DNA from: Roseomonas sp. OT10
GTDB lineage: Bacteria; Pseudomonadota; Alphaproteobacteria; Acetobacterales; Acetobacteraceae
DNA length: 64,000 nucleotides
NCBI RefSeq assembly: GCF_020991085.1
Contig: NZ_CP087719.1
Location: 3,306,001-3,370,000 of the forward strand
Direction of reading: 5' to 3'
In this document: piece after piece, positions 47,493-57,800 of the stretch
Position numbering within the stretch: position 1 is the stretch's first letter
Layout: every line of letters starts with the position of its first letter
Program-made: the position numbers and the translations under genes
Notes under the pieces: model-generated
The model's database searches: none
Seen by the model: only the letters and a program-made list of their open reading frames with translations
Told to the model about the DNA's origin: nothing

Positions 47493-47717
47493 TCAGTGCA
47501 CGCGTGCGGGCGCGAGGTCGTGCTGGAGGATGGCCGCCACCGCGAGGGCCTCGGTCGGCGCCGCGCCGATGGGCGTGCCGTCGGCGGAATGGATGGCGAC
47601 CGTGCGGACGCCATCGACCACGACGGGGCGGATATAGGCGATCTGCTCGGCGCCGAAGCTGGCCCAGTCGGCCGGGGACAGGCCGCGCAGTCCGGATACT
47701 TCAGGGGTCTGGGGCAT
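47493..47717 (-). CDS. DUF1150 family small protein
   Basis: A 74-residue protein (MPQTPEVSGLRGLSPADWAS...) of the DUF1150 family, which is found beside small heat-shock genes across alphaproteobacteria. The family core is FGAEQIAYIRPV, then VAIHSADGTPIG and AVAAILQHDL. The start at 47717 has GGGAGAG six bases upstream and is preferred over ATG at 47747. It lies 74 bases downstream of the Hsp20 gene on the same strand, so it is probably in the same transcript. Function is unknown. Confidence 0.85.
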   Translation of the reverse strand: MPQTPEVSGLRGLSPADWASFGAEQIAYIRPVVVDGVRTVAIHSADGTPIGAAPTEALAVAAILQHDLAPARVH

Positions 47718-47791
47718 GGGTATCTCTCCCGGGCTCCCCCTTTCCAAGGCGGGAAGCCTCCTAGAGTTGCATCGCCATCCGGCGTGCGGGT

Positions 47792-48232
47792 TCAGGCGCG
47801 GTCCCCGTCCACCACGGGGCGGCCTGCACCGTTGATGCGGATGGTGCGGACCTTGGTCTCGGGCTGCGGGCGCCGCAGGTCCAGGTGCAGCAGGCCGTTG
47901 TCCAGCCAGGCGCCCTCGACCTCGATGCCCTCCGCCAGCACGAAGGCGCGCTGGAACTGGCGCGCCGCAATGCCGCGGTGCAGGAAGACCCGGCCGTCGC
48001 CGTCATCCTCCCGCCGCCCGCGGATCACCAGTTGCTCGCCCTCCTGCGTGATCTGCAGGTCCTCCATCGAGAAGCCGGCGACCGCCAGGGTGATGCGCAG
48101 CCGGTCGGCCGCGATCTGCTCGATGTTGTAGGGCGGGTAGCCGTCGGCGCCTTTCTGCACCCGGTCGAGCATCTGCTCGAGGTGGTCGAAGCCCAGGAAC
48201 AGGGGCGAGCCGAAGACGGGCGAACGGGACAC
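47792..48232 (-). CDS. Small heat-shock protein (Hsp20/IbpA family)
   Basis: A 146-residue chaperone that holds unfolding proteins. The alpha-crystallin domain spans about 35-130 (YPPYNIEQIAADRLRITLAV, GFSMEDLQITQEGEQLVIRG, FLHRGIAARQFQRAFVLAEG). The N-terminal SPLFLGFDHLEQMLDRVQKG is the IbpA-like arm; an I-x-I style tail (RTIRING) is present. The start is GTG at 48232, behind AGGAGG eleven bases away. It is divergent from def. Heat control (sigma-32 or an RNA thermometer in the 5' leader) is likely but no element was defined. Confidence 0.93.
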   Translation of the reverse strand: MSRSPVFGSPLFLGFDHLEQMLDRVQKGADGYPPYNIEQIAADRLRITLAVAGFSMEDLQITQEGEQLVIRGRREDDGDGRVFLHRGIAARQFQRAFVLAEGIEVEGAWLDNGLLHLDLRRPQPETKVRTIRINGAGRPVVDGDRA

Positions 48233-48406
48233 GGTTCAGGTGCCTCCTCGTGGATGAGCGAGACGCGCGCCCCGGCCCGAAGCACCGGAACGCATGGCGA
48301 ATTTCGGGTCTGCGCCGGGCCGATGCAAGGGGTGGGGCACGGCGGGGGCCTCCGCGCGGACAGCGCATGGCCCCGTTGCATGGACAGCGGCAGGGCGGGG
48401 CCCTAG

Positions 48407-48946
48407 ATGGGCCGCGCCATGGCGACCCCCTCCCTGCCGATCCTGCTCCTGCCCGACCCCAAGCTGCGCGCGAAGGCCCGCCCAGTGGGTCCGGGCGACG
48501 CCGACCGGGTCCGCGCCCTGGCGCCGCGCATGCTCGCCGCGATGTACGCCGCCCCGGGGATCGGCCTGGCCGGGCCCCAGGTCGGCGAGTCGCTGCGCCT
48601 GGTGGTGGTGGACCTGCAGCCGGACGACCAGCGCGCCCCGCTGGTGCTGGTCAACCCGGAGGTCGTGGAGGCCAGCGCCGAGCAGGCGGTGCGGGAGGAG
48701 GGCTGCCTCTCCATTCCCAACCAGTATGCGGATGTCGAGCGCCCGGCGGTGGTGAAGGTGCGCTGGCACGACCTGGAGGGCGCGCGCCGCGAGGTGGTCG
48801 CGGACGGGCTGCTCGCCGCCTGCCTGCAGCATGAGATCGATCACCTCGACGGCGTGCTGTTCATCGACCACCTGACGCCGCTGAAGCGGAACATGCTGCT
48901 GCGCCGGTACAACAAGGACCAGAAGAACAAGCGGCGCGAGGACTGA
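48407..48946 (+). CDS. def: Peptide deformylase
   Basis: A 179-residue metalloenzyme that removes the formyl group from new proteins. All three motifs are present: GIGLAGPQVG (51-60), EGCLS (98-102, metal ligand Cys100) and QHEIDHL (141-147, His142, His146, catalytic Glu143). ATG 48407 is used; ATG at 48419 is possible. fmt follows six bases after the stop, pairing the enzymes that remove and add the formyl group. The C-terminus is short and basic. Confidence 0.97.
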   Translation: MGRAMATPSLPILLLPDPKLRAKARPVGPGDADRVRALAPRMLAAMYAAPGIGLAGPQVGESLRLVVVDLQPDDQRAPLVLVNPEVVEASAEQAVREEGCLSIPNQYADVERPAVVKVRWHDLEGARREVVADGLLAACLQHEIDHLDGVLFIDHLTPLKRNMLLRRYNKDQKNKRRED

Positions 48947-48952
48947 ACCCCG

Positions 48953-49879
48953 GTGACCCGCCCCCTGCGCCTCGCCTTCATGGGCAGCCCGGATTTCGCG
49001 GTGCCGGCGCTGCGCGCGCTGGTGGCGGCCGGGCACGAGGTGGCGGCGGTCTATGCCCAGCCCCCCCGTCCCGCCGGGCGCGGCCAGCGCGAGACCCCCT
49101 GCCCCGTCCACCGCGCGGCGCTGGAGCTGGGCCTGCCCGTCCGCACCCCGGCGCGGGTCCGCCGGGACGCCGCCGAGCATGCCGCCTTCGCCGCGCTCGA
49201 TCTCGATGCCGCCGTGGTCGCGGCCTATGGGCTGATCCTGCCGCCGGAGATGCTCGCGGCCCCCCGGCGCGGCTGCCTGAACATCCACGCCTCGCTGCTG
49301 CCGCGCTGGCGCGGGGCGGCGCCGATCCATGCCGCGGTGCTGGCGGGCGATGCGGAGACGGGCATCACCATCATGCGGATGGACGCGGGGCTGGACACGG
49401 GCGCGATGCTGCTGCGCGAGGCGACGCCGATCGGCTCCCGCGACACCACCGCAGACCTGCACGACCGGCTGGCCGCGATCGGCGCCCGGCTGGTCCTGCG
49501 CGCCCTGGAGGAGGACCCGCCCGCCGTGCCGCAGCCGGAGGACGGCGTCACCTACGCCCCCAAGCTGACCAAGGCGGATGCGGCGCTGGACTGGAGCCAG
49601 CCGGCCGCGGCGCTGGAGCGCCGGGTGCGGGCCATGACCCCCTGGCCCGGCGCGCAGTGCCGCCTGGGCACGGAGGCGATCCGCGTGCTCGCGGCGGAGG
49701 TCGCGCGTGGCGACGAGTCCTCGCCGCCCGGCACGGTGCTGGACGGGCAGCCGCGCGTGGCCTGCGGCGGCGGCACCGCGCTGCGCCTGCTGCGGCTGCA
49801 GCGGGCCGGGCGCGGGCCGCTCGATGCGGACGCCTTCCTGCGCGGCTTCCCGCTGCCGCCCGGCACGCGGCTGGGCTGA
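48953..49879 (+). CDS. fmt: Methionyl-tRNA formyltransferase
   Basis: A 308-residue enzyme that formylates initiator Met-tRNA. The formyl-folate site is [16 protein letters not shown] (110-125, with Asn110 and His112) and the catalytic Asp is in [11 protein letters not shown]; the C-terminal tRNA-binding OB-like domain starts near 205. The start is GTG at 48953 and begins [15 protein letters not shown]. Its stop overlaps the truA ATG by one base. Confidence 0.97.
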   Translation: MTRPLRLAFMGSPDFAVPALRALVAAGHEVAAVYAQPPRPAGRGQRETPCPVHRAALELGLPVRTPARVRRDAAEHAAFAALDLDAAVVAAYGLILPPEMLAAPRRGCLNIHASLLPRWRGAAPIHAAVLAGDAETGITIMRMDAGLDTGAMLLREATPIGSRDTTADLHDRLAAIGARLVLRALEEDPPAVPQPEDGVTYAPKLTKADAALDWSQPAAALERRVRAMTPWPGAQCRLGTEAIRVLAAEVARGDESSPPGTVLDGQPRVACGGGTALRLLRLQRAGRGPLDADAFLRGFPLPPGTRLG

Positions 49880-50640
49880 TGCCGCTCTACGCCCTGCGGA
49901 TCGAGTATGACGGCGCCCCCTTCGCCGGCTGGCAGCGGCAGGACGGCCAGCGCACGGTGCAGCAGACGATCGAGGAGGCGGCCGCCGCGCTGAACGGCGG
50001 CACCGTGCCCGGCAGCATCGTCGCCGGCCGCACCGATGCGGGGGTGCATGCCTCCGGGCAGGTGGCGCAGGTCGAGCTGGCCGCCACCCTGCCGCCGGTC
50101 CGGGTGCGGGAGGCGATCAACGTCCGCACCCGGCCGCTGCCGGTCTCGGTGACTGGCGCCGCCCTTGCGCCGGAGGGTTGGAACGCCCGCTTCTCGGCCG
50201 TGCTGCGCGGCTACCGCTACCGCATCCTGAACCGCCACGCCCGTCCGGCGCTGGAGGGAGGGCGCGCCTGGCACGTCCCGCGCCCGCTGGATGCCGGGGC
50301 CATGGCGACGGCCGCGCAGGGGCTGCTGGGGCGGCACGACTTCTCCGCCTACCGCGCCTCCTCCTGCCAGGCGCGGGACGCCTGGCGCACGCTGGACCGG
50401 CTGGAGGTGACCCGCGACGGCGAGGTGGTGGAGATCGTGGCCGAGGCCCGCTCCTTCCTGCACCACCAGGTGCGCAACCTCGTCGGCACGCTGGTGCAGG
50501 TGGGGCTGGGAAAGCAGCCGGTGGGATGGCCGCGCGCGGTGCTCGACTCGCGCGACCGCACCCTCGCCGGCCAGACCGCCCCGCCGGACGGCCTCTGCCT
50601 GCGCTTCGTCCGCTACCCCGAGGAGCCCTGCTGGGAATGA
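49879..50640 (+). CDS. truA: tRNA pseudouridine(38-40) synthase
   Basis: A 253-residue pseudouridine synthase acting on the anticodon arm of tRNAs. The catalytic Asp53 lies in VAGRTDAGVHASGQV; the chain begins LRIEYDGAPFAGWQRQ and ends with the family's FLHHQVRNLVGTLVQVG helix. It overlaps fmt by one base and the downstream hydrolase by four (ATGA), so def-fmt-truA-hydrolase is one operon, a common alphaproteobacterial order. Confidence 0.97.
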   Translation: MPLYALRIEYDGAPFAGWQRQDGQRTVQQTIEEAAAALNGGTVPGSIVAGRTDAGVHASGQVAQVELAATLPPVRVREAINVRTRPLPVSVTGAALAPEGWNARFSAVLRGYRYRILNRHARPALEGGRAWHVPRPLDAGAMATAAQGLLGRHDFSAYRASSCQARDAWRTLDRLEVTRDGEVVEIVAEARSFLHHQVRNLVGTLVQVGLGKQPVGWPRAVLDSRDRTLAGQTAPPDGLCLRFVRYPEEPCWE

Positions 50641-51641
50641 CCCGGCGCGAGGCGCTGCGGCTGGCCGCCACCGCCCTCACCCCGGCCGCCAGCCCCTCGG
50701 AAGGCCCCTTGGAGCGCGCCGACGAGCCCATGGTCGTGACCGGCGCGGGGGGCGTGCCGCTGGCCGGCTCCCTGCGCCTGCCGGCCGGCCCCGGTCCCGT
50801 CCCGGCCCTGTTGCTCGTCCAGGGCAGCGGCCCCACGGACCGCGACGGCAGCCAGCCGCCGCACGATGCCGGTGCCCTGCTGCGCCTGCTGGCGGAATTC
50901 CTGGCCGTCCGGGGCGTGGCGTCGCTGCGGCTGGACAAGCGTGGCCAGCACGGCAATGCCGCCACCCTGCCGGCCCGCGCCGAATGGGACCGCTTCTTCG
51001 CCTGGGAGAACACGCTGGCGGATGCCGAGGCCGCCTTCCGCGCCCTGGCGGCCCGCCCGGAGGTCGAGCCCGGCCGGCTCGGCCTGCTGGGCCACAGCGA
51101 GGGCGGGGTTGTCGCCCTGGCCCTGGCCGCCGCCGGGCGCGTCCGGCCGGCGCATCTGGTCCTGCTGGCCACGACCGGTCGCCCGCTGGGCGAGGTGATC
51201 GAGGACCAGCTCCGCCGCCTGCTGGCGCTGCAAGGCGCCCCGCCCGAGGTGGCGGAGGGCTTCCTGGCCGAGGACCGCCGCATCCGGGCCGCCATCCTCG
51301 CGACCGGCCGGGTTCCGCGAGACGTGCCGCCGGGACTGCGGGCCCTGTACCAGCCCTGGCTCGGTCCCTTCCTGGCGCCGCTGCTGGCGCTCGATCCGGC
51401 GGCGCTGCTGCGCCGCGTGCCGGTGCCCGTCCTGGCCCTCTCCGGCGCGGAGGACGTGCAGGTGACGGCGGCGCGCGATGCCGCGGCCATCGCCACGGCC
51501 CTGGCCGGGCGCGGCGACGGCAGCGCCTCCCTGGTCGTGCCGGGCGTCGGGCACGGGCTGAAGGCCCCCGGCACCGGCCCGGACGGCCCGGTGGACCCGG
51601 CCATCCTGGAACGCCTCGGCACCTGGATGGCCGACCGCTAG
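50637..51641 (+). CDS. Alpha/beta-hydrolase
   Basis: A 334-residue serine hydrolase fold. The nucleophile elbow is LLGHSEGGVVAL, the oxyanion part is LLLVQGSGPTDRDGSQPPHD, and the acid and His fall in ALSGAEDVQVTAA and VPGVGHGLKA. The first ~20 residues (RREALRLAATALTPAAS) look like a weak twin-arginine signal. The start overlaps the truA stop by four bases. Such hydrolases resemble YpfH/DUF-type esterases of unknown substrate. Confidence 0.85.
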   Translation: MTRREALRLAATALTPAASPSEGPLERADEPMVVTGAGGVPLAGSLRLPAGPGPVPALLLVQGSGPTDRDGSQPPHDAGALLRLLAEFLAVRGVASLRLDKRGQHGNAATLPARAEWDRFFAWENTLADAEAAFRALAARPEVEPGRLGLLGHSEGGVVALALAAAGRVRPAHLVLLATTGRPLGEVIEDQLRRLLALQGAPPEVAEGFLAEDRRIRAAILATGRVPRDVPPGLRALYQPWLGPFLAPLLALDPAALLRRVPVPVLALSGAEDVQVTAARDAAAIATALAGRGDGSASLVVPGVGHGLKAPGTGPDGPVDPAILERLGTWMADR

Positions 51642-51701
51642 GGCCGATCCACGCCTCCGCGCCGCGGTAGGCCACCCCAAGGAAGGGACGGCCTGCCGGC
51701 C

Positions 51702-54560
51702 CTATCCCCCCTGCTCCGCGCGCCAGCGCAGCCAGGGCGCCAGCTCCGGCACGCGGCGCGGCTGGGCCAGGGAGCCGGTCAGCCGCAGCCCGATCTCCGG
51801 CCCCTGGGCCGGATGCAGCGACAGCAGCAGATCCAGCACGGCGCGGGCGAGGTCGACCTCGCCCTGGGCGGAGAGGTCCACCCCCTCCCCCAGCAGCCGG
51901 GTCGGGCCCAGCACGGCGCGCCCCTGCTCCAGGCGGAGCTCCGAATCCAGCGTGGCGAAGTGCGTCTCGCCGCCGCCGAGCGCCGCGCGCAGCGCCGCCT
52001 CGGCCTCGCCCCCGCCGGTCCGTGCCGCCTCCACGGCGCCGCGGGCGTCAAGCCCGGCCAGCGACCCGTCCACCGCCGAAAGCCGCGCCGTGCCACCCAG
52101 CGTCGCCAGCATGGCCGCCGGGCTGTTGCCCGTCGCCGCGACATCCAGCTGCAGCCCCAGCCTCCCGCCGCTCAGCGTGAGGCCCGGCCCCTGCAGCGCC
52201 TCCGTCACCGCCGCGCCGGCCAGCTGCCCCGAGACGCTGAGACGCGGCAGCGCTCCCGAGGCATCCAGCGCCAGGCTCCCCTCCAGCTGCCCCTCGCCGA
52301 GCCGGCCCTGGCTCAGCCCGATGCGCAGCACCGAATCCTTCAGCACCAGCGCGCCCTCGGCCTCCTCCAGCACCGGCAGGCCCCAGGGCCCGGCGCGCCC
52401 GATGCCCAGCGCCAGCTCCGCATCCATCGCACGCAGCAGCCCCAGCGGCAGCGGCGCCGGGTCGCGCCAGTCTGGCAGCAGCAGCGGCAGGCTCTCCAGC
52501 GCCAGCCGCCCGGTCAGCCGCGGGCGGTCGCCCCCCAGCCCGAGCGCCAGCTGCCCGCCGCCCCGCAGCGTGCCGGCCACCAGCTCGAACCGGTCCGCGG
52601 CCAGGCCCAGCGCACCGGGTGCGGCATTGGCGGCGAAGCCCAGCACCAGGGAGAGCGAGCCATCCCCCAGCCAGCCCGCCTTGCCCGGCCCCAGCAGCGC
52701 CGAGAGCAGCCGCGGCGCCCCGGGATGGCGCAGCGTCAGCGCCCCCGTCCCGCGCCGCGCCGGCAGGTTCAGGGCCGCCGTGCCCTCCAGCCGGACCTCC
52801 GCCCAATCCGCCTCCAGCCGCAGCGCCAGGGCATCGGGCGCGCCGTTGCCGGTCAGCCACAGCGTCACCGGCTGCCCCGCCAGGCTGGTGTCGTCCGGCC
52901 AGCTTCCGGGCAGCAGCTCCAGCAGGCCATGCGCATCCGGGCCCGAGGCCTCCAGCGACAGGTCCGCCAGGCGCGGGCTGGGCCCGAGCAGCACGCCGCC
53001 CGAGGCCGTGGCCTCCAGCCCCGCCAGCCGCCCGGCCGCCTGCCGCACCGTCAGCCGGCCATTCTCCAGCGCGGCGTCGAGGTTGGTCCGCTCCGCCAGG
53101 AGGCCATGCAGCCGCACCGCATCCGCCGAGAGACGCAGGTTGGCATCGAAGGCGGCGAGGTCCGCCGAGAGATCCTCCCAGGACCGCCCCGGCGCCCAGA
53201 GCCCGTCCAGGTCCAGCGTATCCAGCGTCAGCCCCAGGCCCAGCGCCGGGCGCGCCCCGCGCCGCAGCACCCCCGCCCCGGAAAGCCGGGTGCCGTCGAT
53301 CGTCGCGGCCAGCTCCGGCAGGCTCGCCTGCCCCTCCTCCAGCACCAGCCGCGCCCGTCCCTCGCCCCGCCGCAGCCGGCCGGGCGCTAGGCTCGGCAGC
53401 GGGTAGCCCAGCGCCGCCAGGGTGGTCCGCAGGTCCGCGCCCTCGAAATGCAACACCGACTCCAGGCGGCCGGCCGCCGTGGCGCCGGACATCTCCACCG
53501 TGGTGTCGCCCGGCAGGATGGCGGAGCCGTCGGTCAGGCTCAGCCGGTCGCCCTCGCGGAAGACCGAGGCGCGCAGCCGGCGCAGCGCGATGCCGCGCCA
53601 GGACGCCGCCTCCGCCGAGAGGTCCAGCCCGAAGGGAATGCCGCTGCCGCCGCGCAGGTTGGCGAGCCAGGGCTCCAGCTCCAGCCGCCCCGCCGCCAGC
53701 GCCACGTCCAGCCGGGGCGCGGGACGCAGCCGCAGGGTCAGCGCCCCGCGCGCCGGACTGCCCGCCACGTCCAGGTTCAGCTCGTCGGCGACGATCAGCT
53801 CGCTGCTCGCGGTCAGCCGGCCCTGTGCCCGGAACGGCCCCGGCGGCCCCGGGAGCAGCAGCGACAGGTCGGGCCCCGAGGCCTCCGCCATGCCCTCCAG
53901 CCCGCCGCCCGCCGGCAGCAGCCCGCGCGTCGAGAGGCTGGCGCCGCCCGAGGTCAGGGTCAGGTCCAGCGGCACCGCGCCGTCGAAACCCGGCCGGCCC
54001 AGGGTGGTGCTGAAGCGCACCTCCCGCCCCGGCAGCACCCCCGGCGCCGTGAAGGTGCCCTCCGCCCGCAGCGCCTCGGAATAGGCGCCGGCGGAGAGGC
54101 GGGCGCGCACCTGCTCCAGCACCACGCTCCCGATGGTGACCCGCCCCTCGACCACCTCGGCGGCGAAGGAGGACAGGCTGGCGGCGAGGTCCAGGCTCGG
54201 CACCGGGGGCCAGGGCAGGCGGATGTCCGCCCCCACCACGGAGACCTCGCGCGGCGCCAGCCGGCCCAGCAGCAGCGACCAGCCGTCGAGGCGCAGCCGC
54301 AGCGCTCGCGCCCCGAAGGTCAGCGAATCCTCCGGCCCGCCGACCGCGACCCCCTCCGCCTCCAGCATCGGCCGCGGCAGCAGCTCCAGCCGCACCGGCC
54401 CGCTCAGCGACACGGGCATGCCCAGCCAGCCGCTGGCGATCAGCGCGAGCTGGTCCCGCCGCGCCGTCCAGTCCGTCAGCCGCGGCGCGGCATAGAGCGC
54501 GGCCAGCAGCGCCAGCAGCAGCGCGGCGGCGGCGAGGCCGAAGCGGGTGGAACGGGTCAT
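51702..54560 (-). CDS. AsmA-family envelope protein
   Basis: A 952-residue inner-membrane-anchored protein with a single N-terminal helix (GLAAAALLLALLAALYAAPR) and a very long periplasmic part, beta-rich with repeating LSLEASG/LRLEADW-type strands. The AsmA N-terminal pattern is LTDWTARRDQLALIASGWLG and VSLSGPVRLELLPRPMLEAE. The family is thought to be a bridge-like lipid transporter, helping phospholipids reach the outer membrane. It is leftward; the 259 bases upstream are a large inverted repeat, so its promoter must lie in or beyond that element. It converges with the hydrolase gene. Confidence 0.9.
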   Translation of the reverse strand: MTRSTRFGLAAAALLLALLAALYAAPRLTDWTARRDQLALIASGWLGMPVSLSGPVRLELLPRPMLEAEGVAVGGPEDSLTFGARALRLRLDGWSLLLGRLAPREVSVVGADIRLPWPPVPSLDLAASLSSFAAEVVEGRVTIGSVVLEQVRARLSAGAYSEALRAEGTFTAPGVLPGREVRFSTTLGRPGFDGAVPLDLTLTSGGASLSTRGLLPAGGGLEGMAEASGPDLSLLLPGPPGPFRAQGRLTASSELIVADELNLDVAGSPARGALTLRLRPAPRLDVALAAGRLELEPWLANLRGGSGIPFGLDLSAEAASWRGIALRRLRASVFREGDRLSLTDGSAILPGDTTVEMSGATAAGRLESVLHFEGADLRTTLAALGYPLPSLAPGRLRRGEGRARLVLEEGQASLPELAATIDGTRLSGAGVLRRGARPALGLGLTLDTLDLDGLWAPGRSWEDLSADLAAFDANLRLSADAVRLHGLLAERTNLDAALENGRLTVRQAAGRLAGLEATASGGVLLGPSPRLADLSLEASGPDAHGLLELLPGSWPDDTSLAGQPVTLWLTGNGAPDALALRLEADWAEVRLEGTAALNLPARRGTGALTLRHPGAPRLLSALLGPGKAGWLGDGSLSLVLGFAANAAPGALGLAADRFELVAGTLRGGGQLALGLGGDRPRLTGRLALESLPLLLPDWRDPAPLPLGLLRAMDAELALGIGRAGPWGLPVLEEAEGALVLKDSVLRIGLSQGRLGEGQLEGSLALDASGALPRLSVSGQLAGAAVTEALQGPGLTLSGGRLGLQLDVAATGNSPAAMLATLGGTARLSAVDGSLAGLDARGAVEAARTGGGEAEAALRAALGGGETHFATLDSELRLEQGRAVLGPTRLLGEGVDLSAQGEVDLARAVLDLLLSLHPAQGPEIGLRLTGSLAQPRRVPELAPWLRWRAEQGG

Positions 54561-54568
54561 GGTCGTGG

Positions 54569-54819
54569 CGTCGCGCGCGTGGCCCCAGGGAGGGCTCCGC
54601 CCCCCCAGTTCCCCATTGGGACCCCCCGCCAGGACACTGAGTTTCCTGGACCTTCCATTCGTAAAAGAGTGGCGCTGGCAGACAGGGGGTATCCTCGACG
54701 CGGCTCCGCCGTCGAGGATACCCCCTGTCTGCCAGCGCGATCATGAACGGGGGCCCAGGGACTCTGCTCCTGGCGGGGATCCAGGGGGCAGAGCCCCCTG
54801 GGAGGCCACGCGCGCGACG
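54569..54819. repeat. Large nested inverted repeat, MITE-like intergenic element
   Basis: This element fills almost the whole gap between AsmA and 5-oxoprolinase. Outer arms are a perfect 16 bp (54569-54584 with 54804-54819). The core arms are a perfect 29 bp (54672-54700 with 54710-54738), around a nine-base CGGCTCCGC loop. The stretches between are imperfectly complementary with indels, for example CCGCCAGGA-type blocks on both sides. The hairpin could be more than 100 bp per arm. No transposase, target duplication or open frame is seen. It may be two copies of a repeat facing each other, or a terminator for oxoprolinase. Confidence 0.85.
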
Positions 54820-57800
54820 TCACCCGCCCCAGCCCCCGCCGCCCGGCGTCTCCAGCCCCAGAACCTCGCCGGCCCGGAGCTGGGCGCTGTCGCAGCCCTT
54901 CAGCGCCTGGTGGATGCCGTCGAGCTGCTCGACCCATTGCCGGCCGCGAGCGCCGGGCTGGCCGCCATGCATCCCGTGCGGCGCCACCGCGCGGCGGGAG
55001 GAGACGATGACCGCCTGCATCGGCTCCAGGAAGCGGATGCGGCGGCGGGCGCCGTCGCCGCCGCGCCACTGGCCCTCGCCGCCGGAGCCGCGCCGGATGG
55101 AGAACTCCTCCAGCCGCACGGGGTAGCGCATCTCCAGGATCTCGGGATCGGTCATGCGCGTGTTGGTCATGTGCGTCTGCACCGGGCCGGTGCCGTGGAA
55201 GCCGGGACCTGCCCCCGTGCCGCCGCAGACCGTCTCGTAGTACTGGAGCGTCGCGTTCCCGAAGATGACGTTGTTCATCGTCGCCTGGGCGCAGGCGCAG
55301 GCATCCAGCGCGCCGAACAGCGCGTTCGCCACCGCCTGGGAGACCTCCGTGTTGCCCGCGACCACGGCGGGGCCGCCGCCGGGACCGCCGGGGCGGGGGG
55401 AGAGGAAGGTGCCCTCCGGCACGACGATCTCCAGCGGCACGAGGCAGCCGTCGTTCAGCGGAATTTCCTCGCCCACCAGGCAGCGGAAGGCATAGAGCAC
55501 CGAGGCCCGCGTGACCGCCGGGGGGGCGTTGAAGTTGTCCGCCCGCTGCGGCCCGGTGCCGGTGAAGTCCACCACCGCCGAGCGCGCCGCCCGGTCCACC
55601 CGCACCGCGACGCGCAGCGGGCTGCCATCGTCCATGGTGTAGTCGAAGGCCCCGTCCGACAGCCGGTCGATCACCGCCCGCACCGCGGCTTCCGCATTGT
55701 CCATGACGTGGCGCATGTAGGCGCGCACCGTGCCCAGGCCGAACTCGCGCACGGCGCGGTGCAGCTCCTGCACGCCCGTCTCGTTGGCCGCGACCTGGGC
55801 CTTGATGTCGGCGACGTTCACGTCCGGGCTGCGCGCGGGATACCTCGCGCCCGCCAGCAGGGCACGGAACTCCGCCTCGCGGAAGCGGCCCTGCTCGACG
55901 AGGAGGACGTCGTCGATCACCACCCCCTCCTCCTCCAGCGTCGCGGAGTTCGGGGGCGTGGAGCCCGGGGTCAGCCCGCCGATATCCGCGTGGTGCCCGC
56001 GCGAGCCGACGAAGAACAGGATCTCCGCTCCCGCCTCGTCGAAGACCGGCGTGATGACGGTCACGTCCGGCAGGTGCGTGCCGCCATTGTAGGGGTTGTT
56101 CAGCGCCACCACGTCGCCGGGCCGCAGCGCGGCGCCGCGCGAGCGGATCACCGTCCGCACGCTCTCGCCCATCGCGCCCAGATGCACCGGCACGTGCGGG
56201 GCATTGGCCACCAGCCGCCCCTCCGCGTCGAAGAGGGCGCAGGAGAAGTCCAGCCGCTCCTTGATGTTCACCGACAGCGAGGTGTTCTGCAGCACCGTGC
56301 CCGTCTGCTCCGCGATGCTCATGAACAGCGCGTTGAACAGCTCCAGCATCACCGGGTCGGGGCGGGAGGAATCGGCGGCCACGCTGCCCGGCCGCGGCTC
56401 CGTCCGGCGCAGGATCACATGGTTCAGCGCCGTCACCTCCGCCGTCCAGCCGGGCTCGACCACCGTGGTCGCCGTGCGCTCGCGGATCAGCGCCGGGCCG
56501 GGGATACGGTCGCCCGCCAGCAGCGCGTCGCGGTCCAGCACGGGGGCTTCCCGCGCCTCGCCGCCGGTCCAGAGCGACACGCTGTCCAGCACCTCCGGCG
56601 CCTCGCCCGCCGGGCGGGGCGGCAGGGCCGGCTCCTCCACCGCCTCGCCGGCCGCGATGGCCTCGGCGATGGCGGCCTCCACGATCACCGGGCGGTCGGG
56701 GGTGGCGAAGCCGAAGCGGCGGCGATGCGCCTCGGTGAAGGAATCCCGCACGGATTCGAACCCGCCGAACTCCACCGGCAGGGCGCTGTCCGTCCCGGCA
56801 TAGCGCAAGTGCAGGCGGCGCTTCGCGGCGATCCGGCCCGGCTCCGCCCCTTGGCGCTCCAGCTCCGCGCGGCCCTCCGCCGCCAGCGCGTCCAGCCGCG
56901 CCGCCAGCTCCACCATGAGGTCTGGCAAGAGCGGCTTCTCCACCGGGGCCTCGCGGATCACGCTCTGGTCGGCCAGACCCATCCCATAGGCGGACAGCAC
57001 CCCCGCGAAGGGGTGCAGGAACACCGTCTCCATCCCCAGCGCATCGGCCACCAGGCAGGCATGCTGCCCGCCCGCGCCGCCGAAGCATTGCAGCGCGTGG
57101 CGCGACGGGTCGTGGCCCTTCTGCAGGCTGACCTGCTGGATCGCATGCGCCATGTTGGCGACCGCGACGCGGAGGAAGCCCTCCGCCACGGCGCGCGGGT
57201 CCATCGGCGCCTCGCCGGTCGCGGCCGCGATCTCCCCGGCCAGGGCGGCGAACTTCTCCCGCACCACCGCCGCGTCCAGCGGCTCGTCGCCGCCAGGGCC
57301 GAAGATCGCCGGGAAGTGGGCCGGCTGCACCTTGCCCACCATGACGTTGGCATCCGTCACCGTCAGCGGCCCGCCGCGCCGGTAGCAGGCGGGGCCGGGC
57401 ACGGCGCCCGCGCTTTCCGGCCCCACCCGGAAGCGGGCGCCGTCGAAGCGCAGGATGGAACCGCCGCCGGCCGCCACGGTGTTGATCGCCATCATCGGCG
57501 CGCGCATCCGCACGCCCGCCACCTGGGTCTCGAAGGCGCGCTCGAAGGCACCGGCATAGAGGGCGACGTCCGTGCTGGTGCCGCCCATGTCGAAGCCGAT
57601 GATCCGGTCGAGCCCGGCCATCGCCGCCGTGCGTGCCGCCCCCACGATGCCGCCCGCCGGGCCGGAGAGGATGGCGTCCTTGCCCTGGAAGGAGCCGGCC
57701 TCGGCCAGCCCCCCACTGGACTGCATGAAGAACAGCCGCACCCCCGGCAGCTCGCCCGCCACCTGCTCCACGTAGCGGCGCAGGATCGGCGAGAGGTAGG

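Noticed and set aside
54672-54738. The 29-bp palindrome as an integron attC site, dif site or replication origin
   Set aside because: There is no integrase, no attC core sites, no XerC/D-type 28-bp asymmetric motif, and no AT-rich unwinding or DnaA boxes nearby; a perfect GC-rich stem fits a terminator or repeat better.
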